Source: an uncultured Clostridia bacterium
GTDB taxonomy: Bacteria > Bacillota > Clostridia > Christensenellales > Aristaeellaceae
Assembly (NCBI GenBank): GCA_944333055.1
Contig: CALVKT010000027.1
Coordinates: 1-64,000 of the forward strand
Direction of reading: 5' to 3'
Length of the DNA stretch: 64,000 nucleotides
The translations under genes and the position numbers were made by a program. Below are positions 8,171 to 18,017 of this stretch, in pieces. The first letter of the stretch is position 1. Each line of letters opens with the position of its first letter. The notes beneath the pieces are model-generated. The model searched no databases. It saw only the letters and a program-made list of their open reading frames with translations, and was not told the origin of the DNA.

Positions 8171-8979
8171 TCACGCAGAACCTGCATGCCCATTCCACGT
8201 GGGACGACGGCCGCAGCTCCGTGGAGGCGATGATCCTCGCCAGCCGGGACGCGGGGCTCAAGAGCGTCGGGCTGAGCGCGCACTGCCCGCTGCCCTACGC
8301 CAACGGCTGGTCATGTCCGCGCTCGCTGCTGCCGGGCTACATCGCGCAGGTGCGCGCGCTCAAAGAGAAATACGCGGGCGAGATCGACGTGTATCTGGGG
8401 CTGGAGTGGGACGTGATGGCGACGGATATCGACCTGTCGCCGTACGACTATGTGATCGGCTCCGCGCACGCGCTGCCCATCGCGGGCTGCCCGTCGGTCG
8501 ACGAGTGTCTGGAGACGACGGCGCGCTTCGTGCAAGAGGCGTTCGGCGGCGACGCGGACGCGGCGGCGGAGGCGTACTTTGCCGAGGTGGCGAAGGTGGC
8601 CGATGCGCCGCGCGCGCAGATCGTCGGCCACTTCGATTTGATCACCAAGTTTCAGGAACAGCGGCGGATCTTTGACGAGCGCAGCCCGCGCTACCGGCGC
8701 GCGGCGGAGGCGGCGATGGCGCGCTTGGTGGCGGCAGGCAAGATCTTCGAGGTGAACACCGGCGCGATCAGCCGGGGCTACCGCAGCACCCCGTATCCGG
8801 CCAGGCCGCTCCTCTTGCTGCTGCGCGAGATGGGCGGGAAGGTGACGGTGAGCGCCGACGCGCACCACGTGAGCGGCGTGACCTGTGCGTTTGAGGAGGC
8901 GGAGAAACTGATCCGGGATTGCGGCTTCACGCAGGTCTGGACGCTGCAAGGGAACGCGTTCGTGCCGGAGACGCTTTAA
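8167..8979 (+). CDS. hisJ: Histidinol-phosphatase, PHP family
   Basis: 270 residues of the PHP phosphoesterase family. It dephosphorylates histidinol phosphate and supplies the activity missing from the short HisB. Metal-binding motifs run in order: NLHAHSTWDDG (residues 5-15), GLSAHCP, GLEWDVM, GSAHALP, VGHFDLI and SADAHH (near residue 233). The ATGA overlap with hisIE makes it the last gene of the operon. A large hairpin follows. Confidence 0.92.
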   Translation: MITQNLHAHSTWDDGRSSVEAMILASRDAGLKSVGLSAHCPLPYANGWSCPRSLLPGYIAQVRALKEKYAGEIDVYLGLEWDVMATDIDLSPYDYVIGSAHALPIAGCPSVDECLETTARFVQEAFGGDADAAAEAYFAEVAKVADAPRAQIVGHFDLITKFQEQRRIFDERSPRYRRAAEAAMARLVAAGKIFEVNTGAISRGYRSTPYPARPLLLLLREMGGKVTVSADAHHVSGVTCAFEEAEKLIRDCGFTQVWTLQGNAFVPETL

Positions 8980-9003
8980 ACTGGTTTGTGATGTCCAATA
9001 CAG

Positions 9004-9064
9004 CGCGAAGCGAAGAAGGGCGCCTGAGGGATGAAATCCCTCAGGCGCCCTTCTTCGCTTCGCG
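9004..9064. terminator. 29-bp perfect hairpin between convergent operons
   Basis: Arms 9004-9032 and 9036-9064 are exact inverted repeats with a 3-nt loop. The hairpin lies between the his operon and the convergent carrier-protein gene and could end transcription from both sides. There is no long T tract. Its outer part (GCGAAGCGAAG) is the hallmark of a dispersed intergenic repeat seen elsewhere in this window. Confidence 0.7.
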
Positions 9065-9079
9065 GCGGTTTAAAGAAAA

Positions 9080-9310
9080 TCACTCCTCCTGCAGGCGGGC
9101 GACCATGGCGGCCATCGCGGCCACGGAGTTGAAGTTCTGCGGGACGATCTCCGTCGCCGGGATGGAGATGTCGAACTCGTCGTTGAGCGCGCCGATGAGC
9201 TGGATGATATCCAGCGAGGAGAGCACGCCGTCGTCGATCAGCGTGTTGCAGGTGTCCAGGTTGTCGTCGTCGACGATGTCGGAGAGGATGTCGAGAATCG
9301 TGTCTTGCAT
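9080..9310 (-). CDS. Acyl/aminoacyl carrier protein (phosphopantetheine-binding)
   Basis: 76 residues, a small acidic carrier protein. DGVLSSLDIIQLIGAL matches the carrier-protein helix, and the second Ser of SSLD (Ser32) is the expected 4'-phosphopantetheine site. I chose the ATG at 9310: the GGAG Shine-Dalgarno is 8 nt upstream, against only 2 nt for the ATG at 9316. It is the last gene of a three-gene minus-strand cassette with an adenylating ligase and a PLP decarboxylase. It is probably the carrier for their substrate rather than the fatty-acid ACP. Confidence 0.85.
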   Translation of the reverse strand: MQDTILDILSDIVDDDNLDTCNTLIDDGVLSSLDIIQLIGALNDEFDISIPATEIVPQNFNSVAAMAAMVARLQEE

Positions 9311-9327
9311 GATCATGGCTCCTTTGC

Positions 9328-10501
9328 TCAAAGATTGCTTCGGTTGATGTCGGAAGAACGGATGGTGTCGCGCACGAGCCGCGCGCCGCGCGCGTCCGCG
9401 AGCACGATGCGCGGCATGTTGCGGCTCAGAAACAGCGCCGGGCCTTCGGTCACGGAATACGCGCCGATGTTGTGGAACGCGAGCACGTCGCCGATGGCCA
9501 GACCGTCCAGCGGCATGCTGCGCACGAGCACGTCCGCCGTCGTGCACAGGCTGCCGCACAGTGTCCAGTCCGCCTGCGCGCCGTCCCCGTGCGCCGGGCC
9601 GGGGATGTGCGTGATGACCGGCGTGCGCATGCCCATCGCGCCGCCCAGATAGTTGACGTGGTGGATGCCGCCGTCCACGATCGCGTAGGAGCGGCCCGCG
9701 TTGACCTTCGCATCGACGACGGTGGTCAGGTAATGCCCGCATGCGGAGGCGAAGAACCGGCCCATCTCGATGGTCAGCCGGCAGCGCGCAGAAAGCGCCT
9801 GCAGGTCGGGCGCCAGCGCGCGCAGCGGCGCGAGCGTGTCGCTGTGATCCTCGTGCGCAAAGTACGGGAAGTACAGACCGGGGCCGTACTCGATGCGCTC
9901 GCAGGCAAAGCCGTAGTCGTTGGCGAGGCTGTCCAGCAGCGCCGCGAGCATGGTCAGCTCTTTGCGCTGATCCTTGTCGAGCTTGGCGCGCTGCGTGCCG
10001 GAGAAGTAGTGGATGCCCACGAAGCGAAGCGCGGCGAAGGCATCCCGGTGGGCGATGGCATCGCGCAGGTCGCGCTCGTCCATGCCGAACTGGGAACCGG
10101 CCGTCAGCCGCAGCAGCACGGGATAGACCCGGCCGCGGCGCGTGGCGGCCTCGTTGAGCAGGCGGATGTGCAGCGCGGACTCGGCGGTGAACGTTGTCAC
10201 GCCCGCGTCCATGGCGTGCTCGATGTCCTCGCGCGTCTTGGTGACGCCGGAGAAGAGCACGCGCGCGGGATCGACGCGCAGGTGCTCGCAGATCTCCAGC
10301 TCGCCGGGGCTGCACACCTCCAGCAGCTCCACCAGATCCAGCATTGCGGGGATGAGGAAGGGGTTCGCCTTGATGGAGTAGCACAGGTGGACGGCGTCCC
10401 CGACGATGCGCTTGACCTCGCGCATGCGCGAGGCGAGCGCGGCCTCGTCAAAGACGAAGCAGGGCGTGCCGTACTGCCTGGCGATGGCGGCGAGCGTCCG
10501 A

Positions 10502-10509
<8 letters not shown>
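9328..10509 (-). CDS. PLP-dependent decarboxylase, LysA/ornithine decarboxylase (alanine racemase fold) type
   Basis: 393 residues of the fold-type III decarboxylase family. The PLP lysine is in CYSIKANPF. The barrel segment GIHYFSGTQ replaces the HxGSQ of classical LysA, and the C-terminal catalytic cysteine region is WTLCGSLCTTADVL. Relatives with this variant are found with an AMP ligase and a carrier protein (the exosortase-A-associated decarboxylase family, and BtrK of butirosin synthesis, which decarboxylates a glutamyl group on a carrier). The ATG at 10509 overlaps the ligase stop; AGGAGG is 9 nt upstream. Substrate unknown; free diaminopimelate is less likely given its partners. Confidence 0.85.
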
Positions 10510-12031
<1,522 letters not shown>

Positions 12032-12079
12032 CGCGGCACTCCTTGATTCTGCGCGCGGGCGCAGCGGGAATCATCGCTT

Positions 12080-12108
12080 TATTATACAGCATCTGTCCGG
12101 CGCAATCA
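12080..12108 (-). promoter_or_regulatory. Promoter for the ligase/decarboxylase/carrier cassette
   Basis: On the minus strand TTGATT (12103-12108), a 17-nt spacer and TATAAT (12080-12085) lie about 50 nt before the ligase start. No other promoter is obvious inside the overlapping cassette. Confidence 0.65.
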
Positions 12109-12192
12109 AGTTTCGGCGCGTGCGACGGCCGGAAATGATTGAAAAAGGACGGCAAACGTGCGATAATCATCCAAAGGGAAGGGGGGAACGCC

Positions 12193-12924
12193 ATGGAGCA
12201 GATCAATGCCTTGCAGGCGATGGTGGACGCGGCGCGGCGCGTCGTGTTCTTCGGCGGCGCGGGCGTGAGCACGGCCTCCGGCATCCCGGATTTCACGGGC
12301 GATGAGGGGTTATACCGGAAGCAGTACGGCGGCCTCACGCCGCAGATGATGCTCAGCGCGTCGTTCTTTGACCTGCATCCGGACATGTTTTACGACTTTT
12401 ACCGGGCACACATGCTTCACCCGCAGGCGCAGCCCAACGCGGCGCACCGGAAGCTGGCGGAGATGGAAAAGGCCGGAAAGCTCTCCGGCCTGATCACGCA
12501 GAACATCGACGGGCTGCACCGGCAGGCGGGCAACCGGCTGCTCTACGAGGTGCACGGCAGCGTGCACGAGAACCGCTGCATCGAGTGCGGATGCCTTTAC
12601 GGGCTTCATGCCGTCCTGCGCGCGCAGGGCGTGCCGAGATGCGAGCGCTGCGGCGGGGTGATCAAGCCCTCCGTGGTGCTCTACGGCGAGGCGCCGGATC
12701 ATTGCGTGTGCACGGGCGCGTGCCGGGAGATCGCCCGCTGCGACCTGCTCATCGTCGCGGGCACGAGCCTGACGGTCGAACCCGCCGCGTCGATGCTGGG
12801 GTATTTTCGCGGCGGCAGCCGGCGCATGGTCGTCCTCAACCGGGAGGAGACGCCGGCGGATGCGCGCGCGTCGCTGGTCATCCGCGCGGACATCGCAGAT
12901 GTGATGGGCATGCTGCGGATTTGA
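12193..12924 (+). CDS. cobB: Sir2 family NAD-dependent protein deacylase
   Basis: 243 residues, a sirtuin that removes acyl groups from lysines using NAD. FGGAGVSTASGIPDF, TQNIDGLH, the catalytic His in VHGSVHEN, four zinc cysteines (CIEC and CERC) and GTSLTVEPA are present in order. The residue after PDF, an Arg in most sirtuins, is Thr here (PDFTGDEGLY); see the finding. The ATG at 12193 is preceded by a G-rich ribosome site. It is divergent from the adenylating ligase. Confidence 0.92.
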   Translation: MEQINALQAMVDAARRVVFFGGAGVSTASGIPDFTGDEGLYRKQYGGLTPQMMLSASFFDLHPDMFYDFYRAHMLHPQAQPNAAHRKLAEMEKAGKLSGLITQNIDGLHRQAGNRLLYEVHGSVHENRCIECGCLYGLHAVLRAQGVPRCERCGGVIKPSVVLYGEAPDHCVCTGACREIARCDLLIVAGTSLTVEPAASMLGYFRGGSRRMVVLNREETPADARASLVIRADIADVMGMLRI

Positions 12925-12971
12925 CAGCGCATGGTATGATGGAAGGACAGTCTACATAAGGAGCGGTATAC

Positions 12972-13904
12972 ATGGGTATTGTGGTCATTGGCGCGGCATT
13001 TATGGACATCAAGGGTTTCCCGAAGGATCTGTACATCTCCGACGGGCGCAATGCCGGGTGGGTGGAATTCGTCTGCGGCGGCGTGGCGCGCAATGTGGCG
13101 GAGGATATCGCCAACGTGGAGCTGCGCCCGACGTATCTGGGCATCGTGGATGATACGCCGATGGGCGCGTCGATCGTGCAGAAGCTGAAAAACCACAAGG
13201 TCAACTGCGACTACGTGCTGACCCGGCCGGACGGCATGGGCACGTGGCTGGCCGTGTTCGATCACAACGGAGACGTGGCGGGCTCCATCTCCAAGCGGCC
13301 GAACATGATGCCGCTGCTCGATCTGCTCAATGAAAAGGGCGACGAGATCTTCGCCGCGGCGGACGCCGTGGTCATGGAGGTCGATCTTGACAAGGCGCTG
13401 GTCAAGAAGGTGCTGGAGCTCTCGCGCAAGCACGGCAAGAAGCGCTATGCGCTCGTGTCCAACATGAGCCTGGCCGCCGAGCGCCGGGACTTCATCAAGC
13501 ACTTTGACTGCTTCATCTGCAACCAGCAGGAGGCGGGCATGTTCTTCTGCGAGGATTACGCGGGCAAGCCGCAGGAGGAGATGATCGAGATCCTCTCCAA
13601 CCGCGTCATGCAGGCGCAGATCCCCGCGATGGTCGTGACGCTGGGCGGCAGGGGCGCGGTCTATGCGGACATGCAGGGCGCGCGCGGCTGGTGCCCGGCC
13701 ATCGACGTGCAGGTGAAGGACACGACGGGCGCGGGCGACGCGTTCTGCGCGGGCGTGTCCATCGGCCTGACCTACGGCAAGGCGCTGGGCGAGGCGGTGC
13801 AGATCGGCACGCGGCTGGCCGCGTCCGTCATCATCTCCAACGAAAATGTGTGCGCGCGGTTCCTGCCCAAAGAGCTGGGCCTTGACATCGAGGTGGACGC
13901 CTGA
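12972..13904 (+). CDS. PfkB family carbohydrate kinase (pseudouridine kinase-like)
   Basis: 310 residues of the ribokinase/PfkB family. The N-terminal GAAFMDIKGFP and CGGVARNVAEDIANV resemble nucleoside kinases such as pseudouridine kinase PsuK. The C-terminal DTTGAGDAFCAGV carries the catalytic Asp and anion hole. No pseudouridine-5'-phosphate glycosidase gene (psuG) is adjacent, so the substrate is not settled. The stop codon lies one base from the stop of the convergent membrane gene, with no terminator between them. Confidence 0.85.
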   Translation: MGIVVIGAAFMDIKGFPKDLYISDGRNAGWVEFVCGGVARNVAEDIANVELRPTYLGIVDDTPMGASIVQKLKNHKVNCDYVLTRPDGMGTWLAVFDHNGDVAGSISKRPNMMPLLDLLNEKGDEIFAAADAVVMEVDLDKALVKKVLELSRKHGKKRYALVSNMSLAAERRDFIKHFDCFICNQQEAGMFFCEDYAGKPQEEMIEILSNRVMQAQIPAMVVTLGGRGAVYADMQGARGWCPAIDVQVKDTTGAGDAFCAGVSIGLTYGKALGEAVQIGTRLAASVIISNENVCARFLPKELGLDIEVDA

Positions 13905-13905
13905 A

Positions 13906-15000
13906 TCACAGGTCGAGCTTCATGTCGCCCGGCGTGATCCAGCCCCACCTTTCCAGCATGCGGCAGAAAACCGTGCTGAGCACGGCGGGCAGCACGAAGC
14001 TGATGAGCACGAGCCCCAGCCAGTCGCCGGCGGTGACGGCGGCGCGCGTGCCGGCGGCGATGTCGTTCATCCAGCCGGTGTACACGCCGATCTGGCCGAC
14101 GAGGCCGCAGGTGCCCATGCCGGCGGAGACGGGCGCGCCGTTCATCTCCAGATGCAGCAGGCAGGTGGCGATCGGGCCGGTGATCATCGAGGCGAGCGTC
14201 GGGGGGATCCAGATGCGCGGGTTCCTGAGGATGTTGGGCATTTGCAGCATGCTGGTGCCCAGCCCCTGCGCGACGAGGCCGCCCCAGCCGTTTTCCCGGA
14301 AGCTCATCACGGCAAAGCCGACCATCTGCGCGCAGCAGCCGGCCACGGCTGCGCCGCCTGCCAGCCCCGTCAGGCCGAAGGCCGCGCAGATGGCGGCGGA
14401 GGAGATGGGCAGCGTGAGCGCGATGCCGATGAGCGCGGAGACGATGATGCCCATGAAGAAGGGCTGAAGCTCCGTCGCCCACATGATGGCCAGGCCCACG
14501 GCGTGCGCGGCGCTGCCGACGGGTTCGGCGATCACGCGCGCGGCGGCGACGCCCGCGAGCACGGTCACGCAGGGCGTGATGAGGATGTCGACCTTCGTCT
14601 CTCTGGAGACGAGCTTGCCCGCCTCGGCGGCGAGGCAGGCGACGAAGAATACGGCCAGCGGGCCGCCCGCGCCGCCCAGCGCGTTGGCGGCAAAGCCCAC
14701 GGGGATGAGCGAGAAGAGCACGAGCGGCGGGCAGCGCAGCGCGCTGCCCACGGCCACGGCGATGCCCGGGCCGACCATGGCGCCGGCGAGACCGCCGGCG
14801 GTATAGGCCGTGCCGTTGATGGTGACAACCGTGTCGGTCAGAAAGCCGATGTGGAGCTGCTGGCCGATCGTGTTGAGGATGGTGCCCACCAGCAGCGTGC
14901 AGAACAGGCCCTGCGCCATCGCGCCGAGCGCGTCGATACCGTAGCGCTTGAAGGAGAAGACGATGTCCTTGCGCGCGAGGAATGCCTTGAATCGTGCCAT
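13906..15000 (-). CDS. EIIC-type (PTS_EIIC_2-like) membrane transporter
   Basis: 364 residues, very hydrophobic with about nine or ten glycine/alanine-rich membrane segments. It resembles the stand-alone PTS sugar transporter IIC family (phosphotransferase system EIIC, type 2), with the opening FKAFLARKDIVFSFKRYGIDALGAMAQGLF and repeated GxxGG motifs. No EIIA or EIIB gene is nearby, so phosphorylation-coupled transport is uncertain. The start is supported by AAGGAAG about 9 nt upstream. It is convergent with the PfkB kinase. Confidence 0.7.
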   Translation of the reverse strand: MARFKAFLARKDIVFSFKRYGIDALGAMAQGLFCTLLVGTILNTIGQQLHIGFLTDTVVTINGTAYTAGGLAGAMVGPGIAVAVGSALRCPPLVLFSLIPVGFAANALGGAGGPLAVFFVACLAAEAGKLVSRETKVDILITPCVTVLAGVAAARVIAEPVGSAAHAVGLAIMWATELQPFFMGIIVSALIGIALTLPISSAAICAAFGLTGLAGGAAVAGCCAQMVGFAVMSFRENGWGGLVAQGLGTSMLQMPNILRNPRIWIPPTLASMITGPIATCLLHLEMNGAPVSAGMGTCGLVGQIGVYTGWMNDIAAGTRAAVTAGDWLGLVLISFVLPAVLSTVFCRMLERWGWITPGDMKLDL

Positions 15001-15033
15001 GCGCGTTCACTTCCTTTGCATGAGATGATACGG

Positions 15034-15062
15034 ATTATACACCCGCGCGCGCCTGCGCGCAA
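15034..15062 (-). promoter_or_regulatory. Promoter for the EIIC-like gene
   Basis: Minus strand TTGCGC (15057-15062), 17-nt spacer and TATAAT (15034-15039), about 30 nt before the start codon. The leader is short and shows no riboswitch. Confidence 0.6.
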
Positions 15063-15069
15063 CATGCAA

Positions 15070-15096
15070 ACAGCCCGGACTGCGGGCTGTTTTTTT
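15070..15096 (+). terminator. Plus-strand intrinsic terminator beyond a minus-strand gene
   Basis: An 8-bp stem (15070-15077 with 15083-15090, ACAGCCCG/CGGGCTGT) is followed by seven T on the plus strand. The genes on both sides are on the minus strand. The nearest plus-strand source is the PfkB gene ending at 13904, whose read-through would run antisense across the EIIC-like gene to this point. Confidence 0.75.
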
Positions 15097-15303
15097 ATAT
15101 GTGTACCTGCGAAAAACCGCCGCGAAGCGAACATGGGGCGCGCCCCTTGCGGGGGCTGGGGCGGCGCCCCAGGCGGGTCCGGGCGGCAGCCCGGCGTCCC
15201 CCTCATCCGCATATGGCGCAGGCGCTATCCTGCGATGCCCGATGCCTGGCTTCGCTGCTTTCGTCAGCATGGCGATTCAGCTTTATTTCTTCCAGATATG
15301 CAG

Positions 15304-15347
15304 CAACGCCCGAACGGTCGCATCGTTCGGGCGTTGGTCTTTCTGTT
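15304..15347 (+). terminator. Second plus-oriented terminator-like hairpin
   Basis: A 13-bp perfect stem (15304-15316 with 15324-15336) is followed by a T-rich, interrupted tract (GTCTTTCTGTTTT). It is oriented like the hairpin at 15070. No plus-strand gene precedes it; a small untranslated RNA between the two hairpins is possible. Confidence 0.5.
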
Positions 15348-15518
15348 TTGGACGCGCTTCCTGCTTGTGAGAAACGGCATGAAGAAAGGGAAGCGCGGCG
15401 CATGATTGCGCCTTCGGCGCGCCCTGCGCTATGTGAGGATGCGGAAACGTTGGGGCGCTGCCCCAAACCCCGGCAGGGGAATGATTCCCCTGCACCCCCG
15501 CTTCGCTTCGCGGCGGCT

Positions 15519-17057
15519 TTAAGTGACCTCTTCGTGGTACGCGTCCGGCAGCTCGATGTCAAAGGGCAGCAGGTCGAGGATATCGCGCCTGACATCCACG
15601 CCGGGGTAGACTTCCAGCAGCTTGAGCCCGCGCGCGGTCAGGATGAACACGCAGCGCTCGGTGATGTAGAGCACCTTCTGCCCGTTGCGCACGGCGCTGC
15701 GCGCGGAGAAGCTGATGGAGCGCACGGTCTGCACGAACTTGGGTACGGCGCCGTTTTGCAGGACGGTGACGGCGTCGCCGTCCTGCGCGACCGCCAACCC
15801 CTTTGTGTTGAACGTCAGGCAGAAGACGACCGTGGGCGTCCTGGCGGTGATGTTGGCGAAGCCGCCGATGCCCGCATACGCGCCCGGGCCGCGGTGCGCG
15901 TTCACGTTGCCGTAGCGGTCGACCTCCAGCGCGCCCATGAAGCAGATGTCCAGCCCGCCGTGGTTGTACAGATCGAACTGGTTGGCCATGTCGTAGACGG
16001 AGGCTGCGCCGATCATCGCGCCGAAGAGCTTGCCGGAGGCGGGGAAACCGCCGATGCCGCCGGACTCGACCGTCAGCGTGATGTGGTCGAGCATGCCGTT
16101 CTCCCTGGCGTACTGGGAGATCGTCTCCGGGATGCCGATGCCGATGTTGACGATGTCCTCCTGGTGCAGCTCGCGGGCGGCGCGCCTTCCGATGATGTGG
16201 CTGGCGACGCTGCGGTCGCGGCTGGCGCTGGTGACGGCTTCCAGCTTTTCCGTCCACGCGTGCCACTGGTCAAAGGGGATCTCAAAGCTGCCGGTGAGCG
16301 CGGTGAACGCCTCGTCGCGCGCGGGCGGATCCTGCACGACGATCGCATCGACGAGGCAGCCGGGGATGATGGCGTTGCGCGGACGGGCGGGCATGTCCAC
16401 GATGCGGTCGACCTGCACGATGACGATGCCGTTGTTGGACTTGGCGGCCTGACAGATGGAGAGCGCGTCGCCGGACATGTACATGTCGTCAAAGGAGATG
16501 TTGCCCTTGCGGTCGGCCGCCGTGCCCTTGATGAGCGCGACGGTGATGGGCGGCAGCTTGTAGTAGAGGAACTCCTCGTTGTCCACCGTGACGAGCTTGA
16601 CAAACGAGCTGTCCGTGGAGATGGGGTTGATGCCGGGGCCGTCGCGGCGCGGATCGACGAAGATGTCCAGCCCGACCTTCGAGAGCGCGCCGGGAATGCC
16701 GCCCGCCTGCGCGCGGATGGCGTGGGAGATGCAGCCCAGCGGCAGGTTGTACGCCTCAAAGCGGTTCTCCAGGATGATCTTCTTGGTGCTGGGCATGGAG
16801 CCGAAGTGGCCGCAGATCAGCCGATCGACCGCGCCGGCGCGGATGTAGCCCTCCGCGCTCCTGTTCTCGTCGAAGACGCCGAACCCCGCGCTGGAGACGA
16901 TGGTCAGGTGCTTGGGCGAATGGGTCTGCCGGTAGCGGCGTTCGAGCGCCTCGTGCAGCTCCACCGGGTTTTCAATGCCCACGAACGAGTTGACGCAGAT
17001 GCAGTCGCCGTCGCGGATCAGGCTGATGGCCTCGTCCGCCGTCATGATGCGATACAT
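15519..17057 (-). CDS. Acyl-CoA:carboxylate CoA-transferase (fused alpha-beta, family I)
   Basis: 512 residues, a single-chain CoA-transferase. The N-terminal half (about 1-270) resembles the alpha subunit, with the glycine-rich CoA region GHFGSMP. The C-terminal half (about 290-512) resembles beta, with NIGIGIPETI and the catalytic Glu in TVESGGIGGFP. Fused enzymes of this type (YdiF or propionate CoA-transferase-like) move CoA between short-chain acids. The ATG at 17057 is chosen because the homologous region starts there; a purine-rich stretch lies 6-14 nt upstream. The exact acids cannot be told from sequence. Confidence 0.88.
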   Translation of the reverse strand: MYRIMTADEAISLIRDGDCICVNSFVGIENPVELHEALERRYRQTHSPKHLTIVSSAGFGVFDENRSAEGYIRAGAVDRLICGHFGSMPSTKKIILENRFEAYNLPLGCISHAIRAQAGGIPGALSKVGLDIFVDPRRDGPGINPISTDSSFVKLVTVDNEEFLYYKLPPITVALIKGTAADRKGNISFDDMYMSGDALSICQAAKSNNGIVIVQVDRIVDMPARPRNAIIPGCLVDAIVVQDPPARDEAFTALTGSFEIPFDQWHAWTEKLEAVTSASRDRSVASHIIGRRAARELHQEDIVNIGIGIPETISQYARENGMLDHITLTVESGGIGGFPASGKLFGAMIGAASVYDMANQFDLYNHGGLDICFMGALEVDRYGNVNAHRGPGAYAGIGGFANITARTPTVVFCLTFNTKGLAVAQDGDAVTVLQNGAVPKFVQTVRSISFSARSAVRNGQKVLYITERCVFILTARGLKLLEVYPGVDVRRDILDLLPFDIELPDAYHEEVT

Positions 17058-17134
17058 GGCTTTCCGCCTTTCGGTGAGAATTTCTCCCATTATATCATGG
17101 GCCCTTGCGCCGTGGCAAGATGTGCGGCGGCATG

Positions 17135-17157
17135 AAAAAAGAGCCGTCGAGCGGCTC
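17135..17157 (-). terminator. Terminator of the KdpDE-like operon
   Basis: On the minus strand a GAGCCG/CGGCTC stem with a 5-nt loop is followed by six T. It lies about 150 nt after the response-regulator stop. A second hairpin (17196-17213, AAGGGGC/GCCCCTT) lies between. Confidence 0.75.
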
Positions 17158-17309
17158 AGCTTATCGACGTGGGCATGCGTCTCCGGGAGATGCATAAGGG
17201 GCCGAAGCCCCTTCGCATGCAATCCGCGTTCTGCCGTCATTTTCCTGCGAAACGCGCACAGGAATATGAGGTGTTCTTCGCGGCAAGGATGCCTTGCGGC
17301 GACAGGCCG

Positions 17310-18017
17310 TCAATCCCCTTCGATCATCCGATATCCGACGCCGACCTCGGTGAAGATGTACTCCGGCTCGCCGGGGTTCTTCTCGATCTTGCGGCGGATG
17401 TTGGCCATGTTCACGCGCAGGATCTGGTTGTCGTAGGCCTTGTTCGGGCCCCAGATCTCGCGGATGAGGTAGTCATAGGTGAGCACGCGGCCCGCGTAGC
17501 GGCCCAGCAGCGCGACGAGCTTGAACTCGTTCTGCGTGAGGTTCGCGTCCCGGCCGTCGATGTACACGCGGTACTTGTCGTAGTCGATGACCAGCCCCCT
17601 GGCCGTGAAGCGGTTGCTGCGGGCGATGGCGGAATTGCCGCTCGTGGTGCGCGTGTGGCGAATCGCCGTGCGGATGCGCGCCAGCAGCTCCGAGGTGCCA
17701 AACGGCTTGGTGATGTAATCGTCCGCGCCGGCGTCCAGCACGCGCACCTTTTCGCGCTCGTCCGTGCGCGCGGAGACGACGACCACCGGCATCAGCGACC
17801 AGCGGCGCAGATCCTGCAGGACCTCCATGCCGTCCATGTCCGGCAGGCCCAGATCCAGAATCACCACGTCCGGGCAATGGGAAGCCAGCATGCTGATCGC
17901 CTCGCGGCCCGTGTTCGCGATCAGCGCTTCATAGCCGTTGGCCTCCAGCACGCGCCGAATGAAATTGCAGATCGCACGATCGTCCTCGATGATGAGCACT
18001 TTTCCCTTAACCACCAT
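17310..18017 (-). CDS. KdpE-like OmpR/PhoB family response regulator
   Basis: 235 residues. The receiver domain (1-120) has the acidic pair IEDD, the phospho-acceptor Asp in VVILDLGLPDMDG (near residue 54) and the lysine in YITKPFG. The winged-helix DNA-binding domain (130-232) ends with VGVGYRMIEGD. The sequence is closest to KdpE, regulator of potassium uptake. The start overlaps the kinase stop, with GGAGGAGA 6-7 nt upstream. No kdpFABC pump genes are in the window, so the targets are unknown. Confidence 0.85.
   Translation of the reverse strand: MVVKGKVLIIEDDRAICNFIRRVLEANGYEALIANTGREAISMLASHCPDVVILDLGLPDMDGMEVLQDLRRWSLMPVVVVSARTDEREKVRVLDAGADDYITKPFGTSELLARIRTAIRHTRTTSGNSAIARSNRFTARGLVIDYDKYRVYIDGRDANLTQNEFKLVALLGRYAGRVLTYDYLIREIWGPNKAYDNQILRVNMANIRRKIEKNPGEPEYIFTEVGVGYRMIEGD

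Larger units (their letters stand above)
15001..15518. other. 518-nt intergenic region with hairpins and palindromic repeats
   Basis: I see no credible gene. It holds the EIIC-like gene promoter, two plus-oriented terminator-like hairpins (15070-15096 and 15304-15347), and two copies of the dispersed GC-rich palindromic repeat, near 15117-15215 and 15448-15522. The second has short hairpins GGGGCGCTGCCCC and CAGGGGAATGATTCCCCTG that could end minus- or plus-strand transcripts. Confidence 0.6.

Noticed and set aside
15099-15370. Small plus-strand gene between the two plus-oriented hairpins
   Set aside because: The frames lie in palindromic repeat sequence, have no ribosome site and translate to low-complexity Pro/Gly/Ala text.
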